Made by a program: the position numbers and the translations under genes
Origin: Omnitrophica WOR_2 bacterium RIFCSPHIGHO2_02_FULL_50_17
Lineage (GTDB): Bacteria > Omnitrophota > Gorgyraeia > Zapsychrales > Zapsychraceae
Reading direction: 5' to 3'
NCBI GenBank assembly: GCA_001805645.1
Contig: MHGQ01000065.1
Coordinates: 1-50,786, forward strand
Length of the DNA stretch: 50,786 nucleotides
The notes under the pieces: generated by a model
Database searches by the model: none
What the model saw: the letters and a program-made list of their open reading frames with translations, nothing else
What the model was told of the DNA's origin: nothing
Part shown: positions 44,329 to 50,786 of the stretch, in pieces
How positions within the stretch are numbered: position 1 is the stretch's first letter
Layout: each line of letters starts with the position of its first letter

Positions 44329-45681
44329 ATGATTGCCTCATTTGCCAATTGTTTTAAGATACCGGAATTAAAGCAGAAGATTCTTTTTACATTAGCGATT
44401 ATCACCGCTTACCGCATCGGATGTTATCTTCCCACCCCGGGTGTCAACGGGGCTGTCTTAGGGGAGTTTTTCCAGCGCATGAGCTCAACGACGGGCGGAA
44501 GCATATTCGGCATCATGAATATGTTTTCCGGCGGGGCACTGGAGAAGGCAACCATCTTTGCCTTGGGGATTATGCCCTACATCTCCAGCTCCATTATTAT
44601 GCAGCTCTTGACAGCGGTTATCCCTTCCTTGGAGCGTCTGGCCAAGGAGGGACAGGCGGGGCATCACAAGATCAATCAGTACACACGTTATGGAACTCTG
44701 TTTTTGTCGGTGGTGCAGTCGTTTTTTATCGCTCTTTGGCTTGAAGACAGATCCGGCAGCGTATTCCAGGGGCTTCAGGTCGTCAACAACCCCGGCTGGG
44801 GATTCCGTTTGATAACGGTCTTGACCCTATCCTGCGGGACGCTTCTTTTGATGTGGCTGGGCGAGCAGATCCAGGAGAGGGGCATCGGCAACGGGATCTC
44901 GCTTATTATTACTTCGGGTATCATCTCGGCGGCCCCATCGGCCGTTCAGATGCTGCTGCGGTTGATGTCGCCGAATGCGCGCGGCTCGGGACAGTTGCAG
45001 CCCTTGACGTTATTGATTATGGTCGGCTTTTTAATAACGGTTATTATTTCCATTACCCTGATTACGCAGGCCCAGCGTAAAATCCCGGTTCAATACGCCC
45101 GGCGGATTGTCGGCCGCAGGGTTTACGGCGGACAAAATACCTATATCCCATTAAAAGTGGATACCGCCGGGGTAATTGCGATTATTTTTGCGCAATCCAT
45201 CATCCTTTTTCCGGCGACATTGGCGAGTTTTATCCCTCATCCTGGATTTCAGTCGTTGGTGGGGATTTTCTCAAGAGGCAACTTCTGGTACTACACAGTG
45301 TACGGTTTGTTGATCGTTTTTTTCTGTTATTTTTATACGGCTATCGTCTTTAATCCGGTGGATGTGGCGGAAAATATGAAGAAACACGGCGGGTTTATCC
45401 CCGGCGTGAGGCCCGGGACACAGACCTCCGATTATCTGGATTTTGTCATAACGCGCGTTACCTTGGCCGGCGCGCTTTTTGTATGCATGATTGCGATTAT
45501 GCCGGATGCTATCATGGCCTCTTTTAAGGTGCCGTATCTTGTGGCCTCGTTTTTCGGCGGGACAGGCGTTTTGATTGTGGTGGGGGTTATGCTGGATACC
45601 ATGAAGCAGATCGAATCCCATTTGATGACGCGTCATTATGACGGATTTATGCGGACCGGCCATATCCGAGGCAGACGATGA
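44329..45681 (+). CDS. secY: Protein translocase subunit SecY
   Basis: 450 residues with ten predicted transmembrane helices. GCYLPTPGVN marks helix 1, GGALEKATIFALGIMPYISSSIIMQLL helix 2 and the plug region, and the cytosolic loop with QRKIPVQYARRIVG is conserved. SecY forms the protein-conducting channel with SecE from the same run. It starts 12 nt after rplO and overlaps adk by ATGA. Confidence 0.98.
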   Translation: MIASFANCFKIPELKQKILFTLAIITAYRIGCYLPTPGVNGAVLGEFFQRMSSTTGGSIFGIMNMFSGGALEKATIFALGIMPYISSSIIMQLLTAVIPSLERLAKEGQAGHHKINQYTRYGTLFLSVVQSFFIALWLEDRSGSVFQGLQVVNNPGWGFRLITVLTLSCGTLLLMWLGEQIQERGIGNGISLIITSGIISAAPSAVQMLLRLMSPNARGSGQLQPLTLLIMVGFLITVIISITLITQAQRKIPVQYARRIVGRRVYGGQNTYIPLKVDTAGVIAIIFAQSIILFPATLASFIPHPGFQSLVGIFSRGNFWYYTVYGLLIVFFCYFYTAIVFNPVDVAENMKKHGGFIPGVRPGTQTSDYLDFVITRVTLAGALFVCMIAIMPDAIMASFKVPYLVASFFGGTGVLIVVGVMLDTMKQIESHLMTRHYDGFMRTGHIRGRR

Positions 45682-46346
45682 GGCTGGTGTTATTAGGTCC
45701 TCCCGGGGCGGGCAAGGGAACATTAGCCGCTCTTTTAAAGAAGAGTCTCAAGGTTAGACATATCTCGACGGGGGACATCCTCCGGGAAGAGATGAAGAAC
45801 AATAGTGCGCTTGGCCAAGAGGCGAAGAAGTATATCGATAACGGGGAACTCGTTCCGGATGAGGTTGTCACGAAGTTGATTGAATCGAAATTGACGGCGA
45901 ATGATCGCGTGGACGGCGGGTATATGCTGGACGGCTTTCCCAGGACCAAGAAACAGGCCGAAGCGCTTGACCGTATCTTGAAAAAGATACATAGACCGCT
46001 CGATTATGCCTTGTATTTGGAATCGACGCTGCCGGTCATTATTCAGCGTTTGACGGGCCGCCGGGTCTGCCGCGGTTGTGGCGCTCTCTTTCATGTGAAA
46101 AATAGACCTCCCCGCCGAGAGGGGATCTGCGATGAGTGCGGCGGAATATTATATCAGAGGGCCGACGACAACGCCGAGACCATCAAGACACGCATGGAGG
46201 TGTATTTAAAGAATACGCAGCCGATCATCGCCTATTACGAGGCGCAAGGCAAGCTGAAGAATGTGGATGCGGATAAGGATTCCGAAGAGCTCCAGGCGAT
46301 TTTGATGAAGACTTTTGATGAAGGCCACAAACTCAATCAGCCTTAA
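45678..46346 (+). CDS. adk: Adenylate kinase, zinc-binding LID
   Basis: 222 residues. GPPGAGKGT (7-15) is the P-loop, DGFPRT the conserved motif, and the LID holds a four-cysteine zinc site (C131, C134, C151, C154). It converts ATP + AMP to two ADP. The start lies in the secY stop. Its final 29 bases overlap the start of map. Confidence 0.98.
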   Translation: MRLVLLGPPGAGKGTLAALLKKSLKVRHISTGDILREEMKNNSALGQEAKKYIDNGELVPDEVVTKLIESKLTANDRVDGGYMLDGFPRTKKQAEALDRILKKIHRPLDYALYLESTLPVIIQRLTGRRVCRGCGALFHVKNRPPRREGICDECGGILYQRADDNAETIKTRMEVYLKNTQPIIAYYEAQGKLKNVDADKDSEELQAILMKTFDEGHKLNQP

Positions 46347-47079
46347 GACACAAGAGGAGCTTCGGATTCTGCGGGAGGCCGGAAGAATCCTGTCGGTCAT
46401 CATCAAAGAATTAAAATGTTCTTTAACAGCAGGGGTTACAACTAAGGAAGTGGATGCGGCGGCAGAAAGGCTCATGAAAGAATACGGCGTTACCGCCGCT
46501 TTCAAGGGATACCGGGGGTTTCCGGGATGCGTGTGTGTGTCGGTCAATGAGGAAGTCGTTCACGGGATCCCGGGAAGCCGCCTCCTGAAAGAGGGCGATA
46601 TCGTCAGCCTCGATGTAGGGATTGTCCACAACGATTATTATGCTGATACGGCGGTAACAGTAGGGATAGGGAATATCAGCGCTGAATTGCAAAGGCTTTT
46701 GGATGTCACCTATCAGGCTCTTTATAAAGGTATTGAACAGGTCCGCGAGGACAATCATCTCTCGGATATCTCGCATGCGATTCAAGAGTTCGTTGAGTCG
46801 CATCATTTTTCGATTGTTAGGGATTTTGTCGGCCATGGCATCGGTAGGCGCTTGCACGAGGACCCGGAGATTCCCAATTACGGGCCGCCGCATAACGGGC
46901 CTCTTCTTAAGGAAGGGATGGTTCTCGCGATTGAGCCGATGGTCAACGCCGGTGTGTGGCAGACCAGGATTTTAGAGGACGGCTGGACCGTGGTGACTCA
47001 GGACGGAAAACCCTCGGCGCATTTCGAGCATACGGTGGCCGTTACCGCCCGGGGGCCGGAGATTTTAACCAGGATTTAA
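46318..47079 (+). CDS. map: Methionine aminopeptidase, type I
   Basis: 253 residues from ATG 46318 (a TTG directly before is also in frame). The metal ligands sit in [20 protein letters not shown] (two aspartates), [15 protein letters not shown] (histidine), [10 protein letters not shown] (glutamate) and AHFEHTVAV (glutamate). There is no zinc-finger extension, so it is the class Ia form. It removes N-terminal methionine. The start is 29 nt inside adk and no strong ribosome binding site is visible, so coupling to adk is likely. Confidence 0.97.
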   Translation: MKATNSISLKTQEELRILREAGRILSVIIKELKCSLTAGVTTKEVDAAAERLMKEYGVTAAFKGYRGFPGCVCVSVNEEVVHGIPGSRLLKEGDIVSLDVGIVHNDYYADTAVTVGIGNISAELQRLLDVTYQALYKGIEQVREDNHLSDISHAIQEFVESHHFSIVRDFVGHGIGRRLHEDPEIPNYGPPHNGPLLKEGMVLAIEPMVNAGVWQTRILEDGWTVVTQDGKPSAHFEHTVAVTARGPEILTRI

Positions 47080-47089
47080 CAGAGGGGTT

Positions 47090-47308
47090 ATGAGCAAAGA
47101 GGAGCTGATAGAAGTCGAAGGGATTGTGAAGGAGGCTCTGCCGAATGCCATGTTTCGCGTGGAGCTTGAGAATAAACACATGGTCTTGGCGCATATCTCC
47201 GGGAAGATCAGAAAGAATTTTATCCGCATTCTCCCCGGGGACAGCGTGAAAGTGGAACTTTCTCCTTACGATTTAACGCGGGGAAGAATAACTTATAGGT
47301 GTCCGTAG
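47090..47308 (+). CDS. infA: Translation initiation factor IF-1
   Basis: 72 residues with an OB fold: [20 protein letters not shown]-type start, [30 protein letters not shown]-1 occupies the 30S A site during initiation. It lies in the standard map-infA-rpmJ order and ends 1 nt before rpmJ. Confidence 0.98.
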   Translation: MSKEELIEVEGIVKEALPNAMFRVELENKHMVLAHISGKIRKNFIRILPGDSVKVELSPYDLTRGRITYRCP

Positions 47309-47309
47309 A

Positions 47310-47423
47310 ATGAAAGTCAAATCATCCGTCAAGAGAATTTGCAGTCATTGTAAGATCATCCGCCGCAAAGGGGTTGTGCGGGTGATCTGTTCAACAGCCA
47401 AGCATAAACAAAGACAAGGATAA
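47310..47423 (+). CDS. rpmJ: 50S ribosomal protein L36, zinc-binding form
   Basis: 37 residues. [20 protein letters not shown] and [16 protein letters not shown]; the zinc ligands are C11, C14, C27 and H32. It is the last 50S protein to join in assembly. ATG 47310 is the only possible start, 1 nt after the infA stop. Confidence 0.97.
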   Translation: MKVKSSVKRICSHCKIIRRKGVVRVICSTAKHKQRQG

Positions 47424-47427
47424 TGTT

Positions 47428-47808
47428 ATGCCAAGAATCCTAGGGGTAGATTTACCAAAAGAGAAAAGAATCGAGGCCTCTTTGCCTTATCTGTACGGGA
47501 TAGGCCCCGCACGGGCACGCGAAGTCCTCAGGCGGGCTAACATCGACTGCAACCGTCGGGCCAAGGACTTGACGGATGAGGAGATTGCCCGGATTACCGC
47601 TATTATCCAGACCAGTTACGTGACCGAAGGTGACCTGCGCCGGGAGGTCAGTCAGAATGTCAAGAGGCTTATCGATATCGGCGCTTACCGCGGGTTACGG
47701 CATAAAAAGGGATTGCCTGTGCGCGGGCAAAGGACGAAAACCAATGCGCGCACACGCAAAGGGAGAAAACCGATTGTCGGCGGCAGTATCCGCAAAGAGG
47801 AAAAGTGA
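47428..47808 (+). CDS. rpsM: 30S ribosomal protein S13
   Basis: 126 residues, with the start [21 protein letters not shown] and the C-terminal [26 protein letters not shown]13 in the 30S head contacts S19 and the P-site tRNA. A 4-nt gap separates it from rpmJ, and 52 nt without further signals precede rpsK. Confidence 0.98.
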   Translation: MPRILGVDLPKEKRIEASLPYLYGIGPARAREVLRRANIDCNRRAKDLTDEEIARITAIIQTSYVTEGDLRREVSQNVKRLIDIGAYRGLRHKKGLPVRGQRTKTNARTRKGRKPIVGGSIRKEEK

Positions 47809-47860
47809 ACCTTCCCGCAAAGAATAAATGGGGGTTGAGGGAGGCTAAGAGAGGCTTTTT

Positions 47861-48280
47861 ATGACAAAACCAGTAGAAAAGACAGAACAAGTTGTTAAGA
47901 GAAAAGACAAGGCGAAAAAGAAAGTTTTACGCAACCTCACTTCGGGGGTGGCGCATATTCGCGCCACTTTTAATAATACGATCGTGACCATTACCGACAC
48001 TCAGGGACATGTCCTTGTGTGGTCCACGCCGGGGGTTGTCGGTTTCAGCGGTTCGAAGAAATCAACGCCGTTTGCCGCTCAGGTGGCGGCCGCGGACGCC
48101 GCCCGGAGGGCCAAAGATTTGGGGTTAAAAACTGTAGAGGTCCTCGTGAACGGCCCCGGTTCGGGGCGTGAATCGGCGATCCGGGCCCTTCAGGCTAACG
48201 GATTGATGGTCACCTCCATCAAAGATGTGACGCCGTTGCCGCACAATGGCTGTCGCGCAAGGAAAAAACGGAGGGTGTGA
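47861..48280 (+). CDS. rpsK: 30S ribosomal protein S11
   Basis: 139 residues. A Lys-rich N-terminus leads into the conserved [18 protein letters not shown], and [15 protein letters not shown] closes it. S11 lies on the platform near the mRNA 5' exit. Confidence 0.98.
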   Translation: MTKPVEKTEQVVKRKDKAKKKVLRNLTSGVAHIRATFNNTIVTITDTQGHVLVWSTPGVVGFSGSKKSTPFAAQVAAADAARRAKDLGLKTVEVLVNGPGSGRESAIRALQANGLMVTSIKDVTPLPHNGCRARKKRRV

Positions 48281-48284
48281 TTCT

Positions 48285-48914
48285 ATGGGAAAATATATCG
48301 GTTCCAGTTGCCGCCTATGCCGACGGGAAGGCGAGAAGCTTTTTTTGAAAGGGACGAGGTGCTCGACCCACCGGTGTGCGTTGGATCGCAGGGCTTATAG
48401 TCCCGGCCAGCACGGCAACGCGCGGCGTGTGAAGCTGTCGAATTACGGCCTGCAGCTACGCGAAAAACAAAAACTCAAAAGAATCTACGGTCTCCTTGAG
48501 AAACAATTCCGGAATTATTTTGCCAAGGCCGCCCGCCGCAAGGGGGTTACGGGTACCGCCTTACTGCAATTTTTGGAGAGACGCCTGGATAATGTTATTT
48601 ATCAACTGGGCTTTGCCACCTCCCGTCGGGAGGCCAGGCAGATCGTCAGCCACGGTTTTGTCTTTGTCAACGATCGTCGGGTCAATATCCCCTCTTTTTG
48701 GGTGAAAGTGAACGACGAGATATCCCTGCAATTCGCGAAAAAGGGTAAAAAAAATGTCGAGGAGAATATTGAGGCCTCCAAGGACAAGGCCGTCCCCGCG
48801 TGGCTTGAGGTTGACAAAAGCCATTACAAAGCGAAGGTGAAAAGACTTCCTGAGCGTGATGACATCGGCTTTTCCGTCAACGAGCAGTTGATCGTCGAAC
48901 TTTATTCGAGATAA
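48285..48914 (+). CDS. rpsD: 30S ribosomal protein S4, zinc-binding form
   Basis: 209 residues from ATG 48285; an earlier in-frame codon inside rpsK is rejected because the family starts MGKYIGSSC-like. Zinc ligands C9, C12, C26 and C31 show the C+ form. The S4 RNA-binding domain is [27 protein letters not shown]4 starts 30S body assembly and in E. coli represses the alpha operon. Confidence 0.98.
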   Translation: MGKYIGSSCRLCRREGEKLFLKGTRCSTHRCALDRRAYSPGQHGNARRVKLSNYGLQLREKQKLKRIYGLLEKQFRNYFAKAARRKGVTGTALLQFLERRLDNVIYQLGFATSRREARQIVSHGFVFVNDRRVNIPSFWVKVNDEISLQFAKKGKKNVEENIEASKDKAVPAWLEVDKSHYKAKVKRLPERDDIGFSVNEQLIVELYSR

Positions 48915-48957
48915 AAGAGCACCGTCTACCAATGGGGTTTCATTTAAGGAGGAGAAT

Positions 48958-49944
48958 ATGGGAGTGAAGTGGCGTGATTTTCAGATGCCCAAACGGCTGG
49001 ATTGTGAGGAGAGTAACTACACAGAGACTTACGGCAAGTTTATTGCCGAGCCGTTTGAAAAAGGGTATGGTGTCACACTGGGGAATTCCCTGAGACGCGT
49101 TTTACTGTCTTCGATCGAAGGAAGTGCAGTGACCTCCGTGCGCATAGAAGGGATCCGTCATGAATTTTCGACTATCCCCGGGGTCCTCGAATCCGTCACA
49201 GAAATTATCCTTAATATCAAAAAATTGGTCCTGCGCTCATACTCTAAAGTCCCCAAGACGGTTTATATCAAGGCCGAGAAGAAAGGGGAAGTGAAGGGGG
49301 CGGATATCATCTGCGACGAAACCATTGAGGTCATCAAGCCCGACCTTCATATTGCGACCCTGACCCGGGATACTCATTTTTATGTGGAGATGGAGGTTTC
49401 CCGTGGCCGTGGCTATGTCCCCTCGGATCAAAATAAGAGGGAGGTGGTGGACTCCATTGCCGCGGACTCGATTTTTACGCCTATCACTAAGGTCAATTTT
49501 AACGTGGAAAACACCCGGGTGGGCCAGAGGACGGATTATGACCGCCTGATTATCGAGATATGGACAAACGGCAGCATCAATCCTAAAGAGGCCTTGCTTT
49601 ATGGGGCCAATATCCTGCAAAGACACTTGGACGTATTCGTCAGTTACGGCCAGCTCCCCGAGGAGGAAGAGGAGGAAGAAGAGATTTCCGCGGAGGAGCA
49701 GGCCTTGTATGAAAAGATGCGTCTGCCGATCTCGGAGTTGGAGTTGTCCGTGCGCAGCGCGAATTGCCTCAAGGACGCCAATATCAAGACAATCGCCGAG
49801 CTTGTCCGTAAAACGGAATCCGAGCTGTTGACATTCCGCAATTTTGGTAAGAAATCCCTTACGGAGATCAATGACCTTCTCAAGGCTATGGGATTAAATT
49901 TAGGCATGAAAGTGGACATAAGGAAGTTAAGGAAAAAGGAATAA
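48958..49944 (+). CDS. rpoA: DNA-directed RNA polymerase subunit alpha
   Basis: 328 residues. The N-terminal dimerisation domain carries [25 protein letters not shown], and the C-terminal domain has [26 protein letters not shown] and FGKKSLTEI for UP-element and activator contact. A run of eight glutamates lies in the flexible linker (about residues 236-243). TTAAGGAGGAG gives a very strong ribosome binding site. Confidence 0.98.
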   Translation: MGVKWRDFQMPKRLDCEESNYTETYGKFIAEPFEKGYGVTLGNSLRRVLLSSIEGSAVTSVRIEGIRHEFSTIPGVLESVTEIILNIKKLVLRSYSKVPKTVYIKAEKKGEVKGADIICDETIEVIKPDLHIATLTRDTHFYVEMEVSRGRGYVPSDQNKREVVDSIAADSIFTPITKVNFNVENTRVGQRTDYDRLIIEIWTNGSINPKEALLYGANILQRHLDVFVSYGQLPEEEEEEEEISAEEQALYEKMRLPISELELSVRSANCLKDANIKTIAELVRKTESELLTFRNFGKKSLTEINDLLKAMGLNLGMKVDIRKLRKKE

Positions 49945-49945
49945 G

Positions 49946-50545
49946 ATGAGACACGGGATTGCAGGCAATACATTAAGCCGGAATTCCAGTTTGCGCCGGG
50001 CTACTGTCCGGGACCTGGCCAAGGCCACGCTCACTCGACAAAGGATCTGCACGACAGAGGCCAAGGCCAAAGAGGCGCGTAAGCTGGTGGATCAACTCAT
50101 TACTTTAGGGAAAAAAGGCACTCTATCGGATAAAAGACGCGCCTTTGCCATTCTCTGCGACCACCAACTGGTAAGCGACCTTTTTAGCAAGACCTCGCCG
50201 CGTTTTAAGAACCGGGTGGGCGGTTATACGCGTATCATTCGCCTGGGGAGACGCCGGGGTGATAACGCCCAATTGGCTTTCCTCGAATTAACGGAAAAAG
50301 AAAAGGTCGTTGTCACTAAACCTAAGTCAACGGCTGTTGCCAAGAAAGAAAAACCGGAGACCGTCACGGTTTCTAAGGAAAAGGAAGAACAGCCCAAGAC
50401 ACTGCCGAAGGAACCGCCCCTTAAGAAAGATGTTGTCAAAGGCTTGGCCCAAAAGCCGCTGACGGGTCAAGGGAAAGGCCGGGTGGTTCCCAAATTTCTC
50501 AGCGGTATCCGCAGGATGTTTAATCGAAGATCGTCGGGGAAGTAG
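49946..50545 (+). CDS. rplQ: 50S ribosomal protein L17 with long C-terminal tail
   Basis: 199 residues. The first ~118 are a standard L17 (MRHGIAGNTLSRNSSLRRAT, then GRRRGDNAQLAFLEL). The remaining ~80 residues are a Lys/Glu/Pro/Val-rich tail (SKEKEEQPKTLPKEPPLKKD and so on) with no known domain, ending in a basic stretch. L17 lies at the tunnel exit on the 50S subunit, so the tail could reach nascent chain or factors; that is inference. It starts 1 nt after rpoA and closes the alpha cluster. Confidence 0.96.
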   Translation: MRHGIAGNTLSRNSSLRRATVRDLAKATLTRQRICTTEAKAKEARKLVDQLITLGKKGTLSDKRRAFAILCDHQLVSDLFSKTSPRFKNRVGGYTRIIRLGRRRGDNAQLAFLELTEKEKVVVTKPKSTAVAKKEKPETVTVSKEKEEQPKTLPKEPPLKKDVVKGLAQKPLTGQGKGRVVPKFLSGIRRMFNRRSSGK

Positions 50546-50564
50546 GCCTGCCGGGATGGCAGGC
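50546..50564 (+). repeat. GCCTGCC/GGCAGGC hairpin after rplQ
   Basis: GCCTGCC (50546-50552) and GGCAGGC (50558-50564) with a 5-nt loop, immediately after the rplQ stop. There is no T-run, so it may be a repeat unit rather than a true terminator. It resembles the palindromes at 11288 and 43796. Confidence 0.65.
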
Positions 50565-50589
50565 ATGGGTTCCCTGACAGACGCCTTAG

Positions 50590-50786
<197 letters not shown>

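Overview
The window is about 50.8 kb of chromosomal bacterial DNA with medium GC content. Apart from one small minus-strand gene, every gene lies on the plus strand. Gene content (zinc-binding S14, S4 and L36, no rpmD in the spc cluster, a two-domain M16 peptidase, an HD-GYP signalling protein, an NhaD-type antiporter) and the many short intergenic palindromes suggest an uncultivated-type bacterium, possibly of the Omnitrophota or a related lineage. That placement is an impression from gene content and style; no search was possible.

Region 1 (1-20 kb) is an accessory and housekeeping mixture. It starts with the end of a RelE/ParE-like toxin, then serS and a small membrane protein. From about 2.2 to 5.45 kb comes a repeat-rich mosaic: three tRNA-Ser genes (anticodons UGA, CGA, GGA), a 19-nt copy of a tRNA-Ser 5' end, two GIY-YIG nuclease genes, two families of dispersed repeat, and hairpins whose 3' arms run into the tRNA acceptor strand. 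An HD-GYP/GAF membrane protein sits inside this mosaic. It is followed by an unknown protein, an M16 peptidase, a lone CpaF-like ATPase, a cold-shock gene with an apparent frameshift, a DEDDh exonuclease, a HIT protein, an NTF2-like protein, several unknown small proteins, an ACT-domain malic enzyme, NhaD, ribosomal protein S1 (rpsA) and tyrS.

Region 2 (20.0-50.5 kb) is one uninterrupted run of transcription and translation genes behind a near-consensus promoter at 19992-20019: tRNA-Thr, rpmG, tRNA-Trp, secE, nusG, rplK, rplA, rplJ, rplL, rpoB, rpoC, rpsL, rpsG, fusA, tuf, then the S10, spc and alpha clusters (rpsJ to rplQ) with secY, adk, map, infA and rpmJ. Gene joins are very tight; rpsL begins 59 nt inside rpoC, rpsQ inside rpmC, and map inside adk. 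The window ends in the start of a class I aminotransferase.

The best candidate for something undescribed is the tRNA-Ser/GIY-YIG mosaic. It combines direct repeats of tRNA sequence around a nuclease gene, hairpins that can pair with the tRNA acceptor strand, upstream hairpin modules with a shared scaffold and exchanged tip, and a repeat whose stem shows compensatory changes between copies.
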